NCBI GenBank assembly: GCA_031400505.1
Contig: JANNPZ010000087.1
Span: 62,001 to 126,000, forward strand
Origin: JAIYDJ01 sp031400505
Lineage (GTDB): Bacteria; Pseudomonadota; Alphaproteobacteria; Rhodobacterales; Rhodobacteraceae
Length of the DNA stretch: 64,000 nt
Reading direction: 5' to 3'
Position 1 is the first letter of the stretch, and the number at the start of each line of letters is the position of its first letter. Shown piece by piece: positions 49,018 through 57,272 of this stretch. Under the pieces are notes generated by a model. That model searched no databases. It saw only the letters and a program-made list of their open reading frames with translations, and was not told the DNA's origin. Position numbers and translations under genes: made by a program.

Positions 49018-49653
49018 TTGGGGCCATCGCCGAACTTTGGCGCGCGGCGGGGCGGGGTTCTGCCGTCTCTGGTCGTAATTCACTATACCGGGATGATCAG
49101 TTGCGAGGCGGCTTATGCGCGGCTCTGCGATCCGGTGGCAGAAGTGTCGTGCCATTGGCTGATTTCGGAGATGGGTGTGGTGCACGCACTGGTTCCCGAA
49201 GACAGGCGCGCCTGGCATGCCGGGGCCGGGGTCTGGTGCGGGCAGGGCGATGTCAATTCACGCTCGATCGGGATCGAATTGGCCAACACCGGCACGCAGC
49301 CGTTTCCCGAGCCGCAGATGATGGCGCTGGAAGTGCTGTTGCGGGGGGTCTTTGCGCGTTGGGGGATCGATCCTTCGGGCGTGATCGCGCATTCCGACAT
49401 GGCGCCGGGGCGAAAAGTCGATCCAGGGGCGCGGTTTGACTGGCGCAGGCTGGCGTTGCAATCACTGTCGGTGTGGCCAACCCCTGCCGAGCCGGGCGAC
49501 TTCGCGGCCGATCTGGCGGCATTCGGATATCCGCAGACGGACCTTGCGGTGCTTTTGGCTGCATTTCGGCTGCGGTTTCGACCTTGGGCAACAGGACCCC
49601 TGGATGACGCTGACCGGGTATTGGCGGCAGGCCTGCGGGCCTGCATGGCTTGA
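49018..49653 (+). CDS. N-acetylmuramoyl-L-alanine amidase (Amidase_2)
   Basis: A roughly 211-residue peptidoglycan amidase, AmiD/AmpD type. Zinc ligands and catalytic residues lie in SLVVIHYTGM (His), CHWLISEMGVVHALVPEDRR, AWHAGAGVWCGQGDVNSRSI and the second-half GVIAHSDMAPGRKVDPGARF (His and Asp). A C-terminal helical part (FAADLAAFGYPQTDLAVLLA) is peptidoglycan-binding-like. No signal peptide was seen. No ATG is near; TTG at 49018 is the best start (protein begins GPSPNFG as in relatives), right after the lipoprotein stop, so reinitiation is likely. The end is certain. Confidence 0.85.
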   Translation: MGPSPNFGARRGGVLPSLVVIHYTGMISCEAAYARLCDPVAEVSCHWLISEMGVVHALVPEDRRAWHAGAGVWCGQGDVNSRSIGIELANTGTQPFPEPQMMALEVLLRGVFARWGIDPSGVIAHSDMAPGRKVDPGARFDWRRLALQSLSVWPTPAEPGDFAADLAAFGYPQTDLAVLLAAFRLRFRPWATGPLDDADRVLAAGLRACMA

Positions 49654-49683
49654 CGGGGGGGCGGTGCGCGCGTAAGTCGCCCC

Positions 49684-50076
49684 TTGCGCGGATGGCTGGA
49701 TGACCGCGGGGGGCAACCTTCGAGGAAAGTCCGGACTCCATGAAGCAAGGGTGCCGGGTAATCCCCGGCGGGGGAAACCCCAGGGAAAGCGCCACAGAGA
49801 AGAGACTGCCCCTGTCCGCAGGGGTGATGGTGAAACGGCGGGGTAAGAGCCCACCGCGGACCGGGCAACCGGGACGGCAAGGCAAGCCCCACCCGGAGCA
49901 ATGCCGAATAGGGGCCTTGCGTGGGACTGGTCCGATAGGATACCGCCACAGGGACGCTTCAGCCCTAAGGCCCGGGTTGGCAGCTTGACCGCCCTGGTGA
50001 CAGGCGCGGCAGAGGAATGGTCATCCATGGGGGGCGACCCCCGGGACAGAATCCGGCTTACAGGCCATCCGCGCAA
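49684..50076 (+). ncRNA. rnpB: RNase P RNA, bacterial class A
   Basis: The catalytic RNA that trims tRNA 5' ends. The universally conserved elements are present: GAGGAAAGTCCGGACTCCAT (49720s) and ACAGAATCCGGCTTACAGGC near the 3' end. The P1 stem is formed by TTGCGCGGATGGC (49684-49696) with GCCATCCGCGCAA (50064-50076). Length is about 393 nt. A GCCGCC/GGCGGC hairpin at 50096-50111 follows without a T run. Confidence 0.93.
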
Positions 50077-50150
50077 CCTGCGCCTGTCGAACGGAGCCGC
50101 CTTGCGGCGGCAAGACTCTGGCTGGGTCCGCGCATCGCGCGCGGACCGTG

Positions 50151-50182
50151 CCTCCGGCGGGGATATTTGGGCCAAGATGAAA
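50151..50182 (-). repeat. Dispersed palindromic repeat, copy E (short form)
   Basis: Reverse orientation of TTTCATCTTGGCCCAAATAT then CCCCGCCGGAGG. The adjacent hairpin GGTCCGCG/CGCGGACC (50125-50147) takes the place of the long-form G-run hairpin. It lies between rnpB and rpmG. Confidence 0.6.
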
Positions 50183-50284
50183 TGGCGTGGCGTTTGGCTG
50201 TTGACTCTGGCGGGTCCATGCGTAAAACGCGGGCTTCAACATTTCACCGGGGGCAGTGGTCGCCGGGCGGCAGGAGACTTTACC

Positions 50285-50452
50285 ATGGCCAAACCGGCGA
50301 CGATCAAGATCCGTTTGAACTCGACGGCGGGCACCGGGCACTTCTATGTAACAAAGAAGAACGCACGCACGATGACCGAGAAGATGACGGTTAACAAGTA
50401 CGACCCGGTCAAGCGGCAGCACGTCGAATACAAGGAAGGCAAGATCAAGTAG
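50285..50452 (+). CDS. rpmG: 50S ribosomal protein L33
   Basis: A 55-residue large-subunit protein: MAKPATIKIRLNSTAGTGHF, YVTKKNARTMTEKM, KYDPVKRQHVEYKEGKIK. It lacks the zinc Cys pairs (C- form). CAGGAGA lies upstream of the ATG, and a strong terminator follows. Confidence 0.96.
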   Translation: MAKPATIKIRLNSTAGTGHFYVTKKNARTMTEKMTVNKYDPVKRQHVEYKEGKIK

Positions 50453-50478
50453 GATCGGCCTGCACTGTGTCAGGACGA

Positions 50479-50503
50479 GGCCGCGCGGTTTGCGCGGCCT
50501 TTT
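50479..50503 (+). terminator. Terminator of rpmG
   Basis: GGCCGCGC (50479-50486), loop GGTTT, GCGCGGCC (50492-50499), then TTTT. Confidence 0.85.
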
Positions 50504-50520
50504 GCATTTCGGGGGGCGGG

Positions 50521-51024
50521 ATGGCCGAAGAAATCAGCTTTCGCATCGCGCATCGCGGGGATCTGGCGGGTGTAGATGCCCTGTTGGCCCGTGCCTATCC
50601 GCGGCTGTTGAAGCCGGATTATCCGGCCTCGGTGCTGGTCACCGCTTTGCCGATCATCGCGCGGGCGCGGCCCGAGCTGGTGGTGTCTGGCAGCTATTGG
50701 ATTGCCTTGCGGGGGGCGGAGGTGGTTGGCGCAGGGGGCTGGACGCCGGGTGCGCCGGGGGATGGGGGCCGGGTTGCGGGCGCGGGTCATGTGCGCCACG
50801 TGGTCACAGATGACCGGCTGGTGAGGCGCGGCATTGCGCGCGGGCTGATGGAGCGGGCCATGGCGCAGGCTGGGGCTGCGGGGGTGCGGCGGCTGGATTG
50901 TCTCTCGACGCGGACGGCGGTGCCGTTTTATGCCGCGTTGGGCTTTGTCGCACTGGGCGAAGTCGAAGTGCCGCTGCGACCTGGCATCGGCTTTCCCGCA
51001 GTGCGGATGATGCGGGATCTGTAA
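50521..51024 (+). CDS. GNAT N-acetyltransferase
   Basis: A 167-residue acetyltransferase with the acetyl-CoA motif HVVTDDRLVRRGIARGLMER and C-terminal LDCLSTRTAVPFYAALGFVA. The substrate is unknown. It lies 17 bp after the rpmG terminator T-run, so it either has its own promoter or depends on read-through. Distinct from the RimJ-like array. Confidence 0.88.
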   Translation: MAEEISFRIAHRGDLAGVDALLARAYPRLLKPDYPASVLVTALPIIARARPELVVSGSYWIALRGAEVVGAGGWTPGAPGDGGRVAGAGHVRHVVTDDRLVRRGIARGLMERAMAQAGAAGVRRLDCLSTRTAVPFYAALGFVALGEVEVPLRPGIGFPAVRMMRDL

Positions 51025-51028
51025 CGCA

Positions 51029-51056
51029 AAAGGGCCAGGGTTTCCCCGGGCCCTTT
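51029..51056. terminator. Bidirectional terminator between GNAT and BI-1 genes
   Basis: AAAGGGCC (51029-51036) and GGGCCCTTT (51048-51056) close a loop; A and T runs on both sides suit the two convergent genes. Confidence 0.65.
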
Positions 51057-51074
51057 GATCCGATGCGGCAGGGA

Positions 51075-51815
51075 TTACTCGCGGTTGCCGAGGAATTGCA
51101 GCAGGAACATGAACAGGTTGATGAAGTTCATGTAGAGGTTCAGCGCGCCCATGATGGCCGACTTGGCCAGCCATTCGTCATCCATCGACTGTGCATGTTC
51201 AATGTAGCTGTTCTTGATGTTCTGCGTGTCGAATGCGGTCAGTGCAGCGAAGACCAGCACACCGATGGCCGAGATCGCGAACATCAGGGCAGGCGATTGC
51301 AGGAAGATGTTGATGATCGAGGCCACCAGCAGGCCGATCACACCCATCATCAGGAAAGTGCCCCAGCCCGACAGATCCTTCTTCGTGGTATAGCCGTAAA
51401 GCGACAAGCCCGCGAAGGCGATGGCGGTCACAAAGAACGTCTGCGCGATCGAGACGCCGGTGAAGACCTGGAAGATCCAGGCGATCGACAGGCCCATCAC
51501 GCCGGCAAAGGCGTAGAAGAACAGCTGCGCCGCGGCGGCCGACAGGCGATTGATCATCGCGCCAAAGGCAAAGACCATGATCAGGGGGGCGAACATCACC
51601 ACCCAACCCAGCATGTTCGGGCGCATCGTGATCGGATCACGGAAAATCGCGATCAACGCATCGCTCGACCCGACGGCCCAAGCCACGGCGCCCGTCAGCA
51701 CCATGGCGACCGACATCAGGCCGTAAACCTTGTTCATATGTGCGCGCAGGCCGGCATCGATAGCGGCGGACCGTGTGCCTACCCCGGCGGTGCGAATATT
51801 CTGATATTGAGCCAT
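51075..51815 (-). CDS. Bax inhibitor-1/YccA-family membrane protein
   Basis: A 246-residue protein with seven predicted membrane helices, for example LMSVAMVLTGAVAWAVGSSD, VVMFAPLIMVFAFGAM and LMMGVIGLLVASIINIFLQ. The family motif FDTQNIKNSYIEH precedes the last helix (NLYMNFINLFMFLLQFLG). YccA-type proteins interact with FtsH, and some BI-1 homologues conduct calcium in a pH-dependent way; the role here is not known. GGAGG precedes the ATG. Confidence 0.93.
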   Translation of the reverse strand: MAQYQNIRTAGVGTRSAAIDAGLRAHMNKVYGLMSVAMVLTGAVAWAVGSSDALIAIFRDPITMRPNMLGWVVMFAPLIMVFAFGAMINRLSAAAAQLFFYAFAGVMGLSIAWIFQVFTGVSIAQTFFVTAIAFAGLSLYGYTTKKDLSGWGTFLMMGVIGLLVASIINIFLQSPALMFAISAIGVLVFAALTAFDTQNIKNSYIEHAQSMDDEWLAKSAIMGALNLYMNFINLFMFLLQFLGNRE

Positions 51816-51941
51816 GTGAGCCTCCAGTTTGACCAAAGGTCAGCGCGGGGGCCCGCGCTGCCGTGTGTCAGGGATATTGGGGGCATCTTTGCGCTTTTCA
51901 AGGATTTTCGTCAGGAAACCTGAAGGACGATCGCTACTTTC

Positions 51942-52184
51942 TCAAAGCGACGAACGCGATTGCCAATTGGCAGGCACATCCCAGATCGGACGGCTCGCTT
52001 CGGCATGGGCCTCGGCACGGGTCAGGCCGATGTCGCACAGCACATGGTCGTCCAACAGCGAAAGCTGCTGGCGCTGACGGCGGGCGAGGATGGCCAGGCG
52101 CAGGGTTGCGAACAGGCCGAAAAAGATGCCGCGCGACTGCACGCGACGAACTGTCAACGTAGAAGTGTGGAGCGAGGCGAACAT
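51942..52184 (-). CDS. DUF1127 small protein
   Basis: An 80-residue protein. The C-terminal DUF1127 motif is QLSLLDDHVLCDIGLTRAEA, followed by ASRPIWDVPANW. The basic middle (FATLRLAILARRQRQ) may bind RNA or membranes. DUF1127 proteins in alphaproteobacteria influence RNA turnover and phosphate or stress responses. AAAGGAATAT precedes the start at 52184. Divergent from a LysR gene. Confidence 0.85.
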   Translation of the reverse strand: MFASLHTSTLTVRRVQSRGIFFGLFATLRLAILARRQRQQLSLLDDHVLCDIGLTRAEAHAEASRPIWDVPANWQSRSSL

Positions 52185-52258
52185 GGGATATTCCTTTCGG
52201 GTTTCATCGACATTTGTGATCGGGGTCGACGACTCCATCAGATCACTTGATTTGTGTA

Positions 52259-52279
52259 CCAGAATCGGGGACATTCTGG
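52259..52279. promoter_or_regulatory. Inverted repeat, candidate LysR operator
   Basis: CCAGAAT (52259-52265), 7-bp spacer CGGGGAC, ATTCTGG (52273-52279): a perfect 7-bp inverted repeat, 40 bp before the LysR start and 75 bp before the DUF1127 start. The spacing fits a LysR dimer site. Inference only. Confidence 0.4.
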
Positions 52280-52318
52280 AAATGAATGCTTTTGACGTGC
52301 AGCATCAGGATTTGTGAT

Positions 52319-53221
52319 ATGACGCGAAATCTCGACATGACATCCTTGCGCTCTTTCGTGGCGATTGCCGATGCAGGCGGTGTCACGCGGGCGGCGGGGT
52401 TCCTGAACCTGACGCAATCTGCGGTGTCAATGCAGATCAAACGGCTGGAAGAGGTGTTGGAGCTTGATCTGCTGGATCGCACGAGCCGCAAAGTGTCGCT
52501 GACCGCGTCAGGTGAAAAGCTGCTGGGATATGCACGTCGGATGCTTGAATTGAATGACGAAGTGTTCGCGCGGCTGACCGAAGCCACGCATCAGGGTGAA
52601 GTGGTCCTGGGGGTGCCGCATGATCTGGTCTATCCGGCGATACCGCAGATCATGCAGCGGTTTTCCAAGGATTTTCCTAAGATGCGGGTGCAGTTGATTT
52701 CGGCCTTTACCCGAACGCTGAAGGCGCAGTTTGCCCGCGGAGAATGCGACATCATTCTGACGACCGAGGATGACGTCGAAACCGGAGGCGAGACGTTGGC
52801 CGTCGTGCCGCTGGTCTGGATCGGGGCGCCGGGCGGGCAGGCCTGGCGGCAGCGGCCATTACGTCTGGCACATGAAAGCATCTGCATCTTTCGCCAGGCG
52901 GTGCAGGCGACGCTGGATGATGCGGGCATCCGTTGGGAGATGGCCGTGGAAAGCGACAGCCCCCGCGCGGCCGAGGCCACGGTCAGTGCCGATCTGGCGG
53001 TTCATACCGTGCTTGCCGGATCAGAGCCGCCTCATACGGAAAGGATCATCCATAACGGTGCGCTTCCTGATCTGTGGCGCATCAAGGTGAACATGTATGT
53101 GGCCGATCCCGTGCATTCCCCGGCCGTCGAAGCGCTGGCGGCTTTGGTTCGCAGGGCCTATGCGGTGCGCGCGGTGCGCGGAATGGTTGATGTCATGCCG
53201 GATCAGCGCGGGATAGCGTAA
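52319..53221 (+). CDS. LysR-family transcriptional regulator
   Basis: A 300-residue regulator. Helix-turn-helix at about 20-45 (GGVTRAAGFLNLTQSAVSMQ, IKRLEEVLELDLLDR), linker, then a substrate-binding-like domain (VVLGVPHDLVYPAIPQIMQR). The effector pocket is unassigned. It is divergent from DUF1127 with a perfect inverted repeat between, and its 3' end overlaps the convergent quinone reductase gene by 29 bp. ATG at 52319 follows CAGGA. Confidence 0.92.
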   Translation: MTRNLDMTSLRSFVAIADAGGVTRAAGFLNLTQSAVSMQIKRLEEVLELDLLDRTSRKVSLTASGEKLLGYARRMLELNDEVFARLTEATHQGEVVLGVPHDLVYPAIPQIMQRFSKDFPKMRVQLISAFTRTLKAQFARGECDIILTTEDDVETGGETLAVVPLVWIGAPGGQAWRQRPLRLAHESICIFRQAVQATLDDAGIRWEMAVESDSPRAAEATVSADLAVHTVLAGSEPPHTERIIHNGALPDLWRIKVNMYVADPVHSPAVEALAALVRRAYAVRAVRGMVDVMPDQRGIA

Positions 53222-54167
53222 GCACGATCTTGCCGCTTGCCGCCCGGGCGCGCAGCAGGTCCAACCCCTGGGGTAGGGCGTCAAAAGGCAAGATGTGACT
53301 GATATGCGGGGTCAGTTGGCCATCGGCAAACCCGTCGAGAAGGGTTGAAAGGCTGTCAGTCAGGACCTTTGGCCGGAACGTCAGATAGCCACCCCAGTAA
53401 AGTCCGATCACCGTCAGGTTCTTGACCAGCAACAGGTTGGCGGGGATTTGCGGAACATCGCCACTCGCAAAGCCTATGGTCAGATAGCGCCCCTCTGGCG
53501 CAAGGCACCGCAAAGCGGGATCAAAAAGCGCGCCGCCCACCGTATCATAAACCACATCGCAGCAACCCAGCGCCCGCAGTTCCGCCTTGAGATCGGGGGT
53601 TTCGCTGTCGATCAAGTGGTGCGCGCCGGCCGCTTTGGCCACCGCAAGCTTGTCAGGTCCGCGCGCGATTGCGATCACCCGGGCGCCCATCCGGGCCCCC
53701 AATTCTACGGCCGTCAGACCAACTCCACCCGAGGCCCCGGTAACGAGCAAGCTTTCGCCGGCCTGCAGGCGTGCGCGGTGGTCCAGTGCCAGATGGCTGG
53801 TGCCATAGGCTACGGGAAATGCTGCGGCTTGTTCAAAGCTCATCCGATCAGGGATCGGTACAAGAAGGTTGGTGGCCACGCACAGACTTTCCGTAAATGC
53901 GCCAGGGGCAAAGGCCAGTACCCGGGTGCCTATGGCCGGGCCGGGCGTGTCTGGCCCAAGTGCCGCAACGATGCCCGCGCATTCAAGACCCATAGTAAAG
54001 GGCAGGGTGCGACGTTCCTGGTACCGCCCGTCGATCATCAGAAGATCAGCGAAATTCAGACCACAGGCCGCAACCTTGACAATAGCTTGCCCCGCAGCAG
54101 GGATCGGGGCCACGATCGGCACAAGTTGCGGGGGTCGGCCAAGGATCGTGACTTGCCAGTTCTGCAC
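53193..54167 (-). CDS. NADPH:quinone oxidoreductase family (zinc-free MDR)
   Basis: A 324-residue medium-chain dehydrogenase/reductase. The quinone oxidoreductase pattern is VKVAACGLNFADLLMIDGRY, LPFTMGLECAGIVAALG, AAAFPVAYGTSHLALDHRA and the NADPH site LLVTGASGGVGLTAVELGA. The structural-zinc cysteines of alcohol dehydrogenases are absent. It likely reduces quinones or enones with NADPH. It overlaps the convergent LysR gene at its 3' end. Confidence 0.92.
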   Translation of the reverse strand: MQNWQVTILGRPPQLVPIVAPIPAAGQAIVKVAACGLNFADLLMIDGRYQERRTLPFTMGLECAGIVAALGPDTPGPAIGTRVLAFAPGAFTESLCVATNLLVPIPDRMSFEQAAAFPVAYGTSHLALDHRARLQAGESLLVTGASGGVGLTAVELGARMGARVIAIARGPDKLAVAKAAGAHHLIDSETPDLKAELRALGCCDVVYDTVGGALFDPALRCLAPEGRYLTIGFASGDVPQIPANLLLVKNLTVIGLYWGGYLTFRPKVLTDSLSTLLDGFADGQLTPHISHILPFDALPQGLDLLRARAASGKIVLTLSRADPA

Positions 54168-54520
54168 GCTGTTCTCTGCCGATCAGGAATGTCCAGAACG
54201 AATCCTACAGTTGACCCAACGGAATGCCCATATCCAAATGGTTGCAAACTGCTAATGTTCGGATTTGCTAGATGCATTTTGCAATGCAAAATAAAAATAT
54301 CAATTGAGGCGAGTTGCGGTTTTCCGGAAACCGCGATAAGCGATTTGAGCAACCTACGGTAGTTTTCTTGTTCGCTTGTATAATTGGACATATCCAAAAA
54401 GATAGGTTTTCCCGAACTGGAAAGATATTGCCATTGGGTCGGTTGCGCATGGAGAGTTGGCACGTTTCTTGCTTTAATGTCGTCGTGAGGTTGATCTGGA
54501 TTTATGATTGGAGAGCGATG
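54168..54520. other. AT-rich intergenic region with palindromes before the XRE regulator
   Basis: A 353-bp stretch, markedly richer in A+T than the surroundings, between divergent genes. It contains ATTTTGCA-A-TGCAAAAT (54276-54292), TTTCCGGAAA (about 54331-54340), and TTGGA-CATA-TCCAA (54385-54398) overlapping a TATAAT at 54379-54384. I see no gene here. The palindromes are candidate regulator sites. Confidence 0.5.
54276..54292. promoter_or_regulatory. 17-bp palindrome in the XRE upstream region
   Basis: ATTTTGCA and TGCAAAAT around a central A. Perfect arms of 8 bp in an AT-rich stretch suggest a dimeric protein site; the binder is unknown. Confidence 0.35.
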
Positions 54521-54880
54521 ATGAAACACCCCGTCGATGCGCATGTCGGCAAACGAATCCGGCACCGTCGCTGGATGGTGGGGATGACCCAGCAGCAGCT
54601 TGCTGACAAGGTGGGCATCAAGTTCCAGCAGATCCAGAAGTATGAGACGGGCATGAACCGGGTCAGCGCATCCCGCTTGTGGGACGTGGCAGAGGCTTTG
54701 GGTGTCACCATCAGCTTTTTCTTCGAAGGTTTGAACGAAGCAGGCGGCACGCTGCAGGCGGGTGGCGACATTCTGGCGGACAAAGAGGCGCTGGAACTGG
54801 TGCGGTCGTATTATGCCATTCCAGAGGCGCAGCGGCGGCGGCTGTTCGATTTGGCGCGGGTGCTGTCGGACGCAGCCTGA
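54521..54880 (+). CDS. XRE-family helix-turn-helix regulator
   Basis: A 119-residue DNA-binding protein. The helix-turn-helix lies at about 8-65: VGKRIRHRRWMVGMTQQQLA, DKVGIKFQQIQKYETGMNRV and SASRLWDVAEALGVTISFFF. A short C-terminal helical tail follows (ALELVRSYYAIPEAQRRRLF). This is a widespread alphaproteobacterial type, lacking a cupin domain. The second of two ATGs (54518, 54521) has GGAG at a better distance. Followed by the HisN-type gene after 89 bp. Confidence 0.92.
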   Translation: MKHPVDAHVGKRIRHRRWMVGMTQQQLADKVGIKFQQIQKYETGMNRVSASRLWDVAEALGVTISFFFEGLNEAGGTLQAGGDILADKEALELVRSYYAIPEAQRRRLFDLARVLSDAA

Positions 54881-54969
54881 AAGGACGGCCCGCTTGACCT
54901 GTCGACCCCAAAGGCTTAGCGCCGAAGGGACAAGGGGCAAATCGCCCCGCGCAGGCAAGGCGGTGAACA

Positions 54970-55761
54970 GTGGCGCGGCAGGATGCAGACGACATCATGG
55001 CAACGGCTGCCGAATTGGCAGAAGCGGCGCGGCAAGCGACGCTTTTGCATTTTCGAAGCGATGGTCTGAGCGCTGAGACAAAAGACGGCCACAGGTTTGA
55101 TCCGGTGACCGTGGCTGATCGGTTGTCCGAGATGCGGATGCGCGAGATTCTGGCACGTCGTCGGCCGGATGACGGTATTCTGGGCGAAGAATATGGCGCG
55201 GTAGCTGGCACATCGGGGCTGACCTGGGTGCTGGACCCGATCGATGGCACCCGCGGCTATCTGGCTGGCACGCCGACCTGGGGTGTCCTGATTTCGGTCC
55301 GTGATGCGGACGGACCACTCTACGGGATCATCGACCAACCCTATATCGGAGAGCGGTTCGAGGGCGGATTTGGCCGTGCGCAGGTGGTTGGACCGATGGG
55401 CACGCGGGCGCTGCGGTGCCGCGCGGCGCGGCCCCTGTCGGCCGCGATCATCATGACGACTTTCCCGGAAGTCGGCGAGGCGCAAGAGGGTGCGGCGTTT
55501 CATCGGCTGGCCCGCGAGACCCGGTTGGTGCGCTATGGGATGGACTGCTATGCCTATGCGCTGATCGCGGCCGGGCAGATCGATCTGGTCGTCGAGGCGG
55601 GTTTGCAGGCCTATGATGTACAGGCCCCGATTGCGGTGATCACGGCGGCGGGCGGTATCGTGACCGACTGGCAGGGTGGGCAGTGCCTTGACGGGGGGCG
55701 CGTGCTTGCGGCTGCGAACACGGCGATCCATGCCGAGGCGATGGCGCTGTTGAACGGGTGA
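54970..55761 (+). CDS. hisN: Inositol-monophosphatase-fold phosphatase (HisN-type histidinol phosphatase)
   Basis: A 263-residue Mg-dependent phosphatase. Metal site 1 is GEEYGAVAG (Glu pair), site 2 is WVLDPIDGTRGYLAGTPTWG (the IMPase DPIDGT box), and the last Asp is in LQAYDVQAPIAVITAAGG. Sequence type and length agree with alphaproteobacterial histidinol-phosphatase HisN, step 8 of histidine synthesis; other IMPase substrates cannot be excluded. GTG at 54970 is used here, and ATG at 54997 is the alternative. Confidence 0.88.
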   Translation: MARQDADDIMATAAELAEAARQATLLHFRSDGLSAETKDGHRFDPVTVADRLSEMRMREILARRRPDDGILGEEYGAVAGTSGLTWVLDPIDGTRGYLAGTPTWGVLISVRDADGPLYGIIDQPYIGERFEGGFGRAQVVGPMGTRALRCRAARPLSAAIIMTTFPEVGEAQEGAAFHRLARETRLVRYGMDCYAYALIAAGQIDLVVEAGLQAYDVQAPIAVITAAGGIVTDWQGGQCLDGGRVLAAANTAIHAEAMALLNG

Positions 55762-55834
55762 CGGCAGGGGGGCTGTCTGCCCCCCTCGGCCCGGCGGGCC
55801 TCACCCCCCGAGGATGTTTGAGCCAAGATGAAAG
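55757..55834 (-). repeat. Dispersed palindromic repeat, copy F (short form with G/C hairpin)
   Basis: Reverse orientation of CTTTCATCTTGGCTCAAACA then TCCTCGG (55808-55834). A hairpin GGGGGG-CTGTCTG-CCCCCC sits beside it (about 55767-55785). It follows the HisN-type gene. Confidence 0.6.
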
Positions 55835-55934
55835 CAGAGTTTCGGGCGCAAAACAGGCTGAATATCGCAGGGCAGGATCGTGATGTCCCGTATCGGGCGG
55901 GAAACGCCGGCATTCTGATGGCTTTGGGGGAATG

Positions 55935-57269
55935 ATGGCAGAGGTATTGATCCGGGGTGCCGTGGCGGTGGTCACGATGAACGCCGAGCGCGCAGAGATG
56001 GCGGGGGCGGATGTCTTGATCCGTGGCGGGGTGATTGCCGCGGTGGGAGTTGGGTTGTCCACGACAGGGCGCATCGTCGAGGCGGCAGGATGCGTTGTGA
56101 CGCCGGGGTTGGTGAACACGCATCATCATCTGTTTCAGACTTTGACGCGGGCCGTGCCGGGGGGGCAGGACGCCTTGCTGTTCGGCTGGCTGAAGGCGCT
56201 TTACCCGATCTGGGCGCAGTTCGGGCCGGAAGAGATGTTCGTTTCAACCCAGATCGGATTGTCGGAATTGGCGCTGACCGGCTGTTCAATGACGTCGGAT
56301 CACTTGTATCTCTTTCCGGGGGGTGCGCGGCTGGACGATACGATTGCCGCGGCGGGCGAGGTGGGGTTGAGGTTTCATCCGACACGGGGTGCGATGAGCA
56401 TCGGGGTGTCAGCGGGCGGGTTGCCACCCGACAGTCTGGTGGAAGCCGAGGCGGCCATCCTGAAGGACATGATTCGGGTGGTGGACCGGTTTCACGATGA
56501 CGCAGCGGGGGCGATGGTGCGGGTGGGGTTGGCGCCGTGCTCGCCGTTTTCGGTCAGCCGGGATCTGATGCGCGAAACGGCGGTGCTCGCGCGTGACAAG
56601 GGCGTGATGTTGCACACCCATCTGGCCGAGAATGACGAGGATGTGGCCTATTCGCTGGCGAAATTCGGCTGTTTGCCGGGGGAATATGCCGAAGGACTGG
56701 GCTGGACCGGGCCGGATGTGTGGCATGCGCATTGCGTCAAGTTGAACCCGGGCGAGATCGGTCTGTTTGCCCGGACCGGGACCGGGGTGGCACATTGTCC
56801 ATGCTCGAACTGTCGGCTGGGGTCGGGAATTGCTCCGGTGCGCGCGATGCGCGATGCGGGGGTCAAGGTGGGGTTGGGGGTGGATGGGTCCGCCAGCAAC
56901 GATGCGGGGTCGCTGGTCGGCGAGGCCCGGATGGCGATGTTGCTGCAGCGCGTCTCGTTAGGTGCGGATGCCATGTCTGCGCGCGAGGCGTTGGAAATTG
57001 CCACACTGGGCGGCGCGCGCGTGCTGGGGCGCGACGACTGCGGTGCCATCGAGGTAGGCTTGCGCGCGGATATCGCGGTGTGGGATGTCAGCGGGGTCGA
57101 GACGGCCGGGTCGTGGGACCCGGTGGCGATCTTGCTGGCGGGGCCTGCGCGGGTGAAGCACCTGTTTGTCGAAGGGCGGCAGGTGGTGGCGGACGGGCAG
57201 GTGGTGACGATTGACTTGCCGCAGGTGGTCGAGCGGCAAAACCGGCTGGCGCGGGCATTAAGGGGATAG
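55935..57269 (+). CDS. 8-oxoguanine deaminase-like amidohydrolase
   Basis: A 444-residue TIM-barrel metal-dependent hydrolase of the ATZ/TRZ group. Metal ligands are in VNTHHHLFQTLTRA, MLHTHLAENDEDV and WHAHCVKLNP, and the last Asp is in GVDGSASNDAGSL. The HCPCSNCRLGSG segment and overall length match the 8-oxoguanine deaminase branch that converts 8-oxoguanine to urate. The substrate assignment is by similarity. Two ATGs at 55932 and 55935; the second is better spaced from GGGGGA. Three bp before rraB. Confidence 0.88.
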   Translation: MAEVLIRGAVAVVTMNAERAEMAGADVLIRGGVIAAVGVGLSTTGRIVEAAGCVVTPGLVNTHHHLFQTLTRAVPGGQDALLFGWLKALYPIWAQFGPEEMFVSTQIGLSELALTGCSMTSDHLYLFPGGARLDDTIAAAGEVGLRFHPTRGAMSIGVSAGGLPPDSLVEAEAAILKDMIRVVDRFHDDAAGAMVRVGLAPCSPFSVSRDLMRETAVLARDKGVMLHTHLAENDEDVAYSLAKFGCLPGEYAEGLGWTGPDVWHAHCVKLNPGEIGLFARTGTGVAHCPCSNCRLGSGIAPVRAMRDAGVKVGLGVDGSASNDAGSLVGEARMAMLLQRVSLGADAMSAREALEIATLGGARVLGRDDCGAIEVGLRADIAVWDVSGVETAGSWDPVAILLAGPARVKHLFVEGRQVVADGQVVTIDLPQVVERQNRLARALRG

Positions 57270-57272
57270 GGC

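Noticed and set aside
51869..51895. Possible eighth repeat copy (GGGATATTGGGGGCATCTTT)
   Set aside because: Only partial resemblance to the core and wrong order of elements; not counted.
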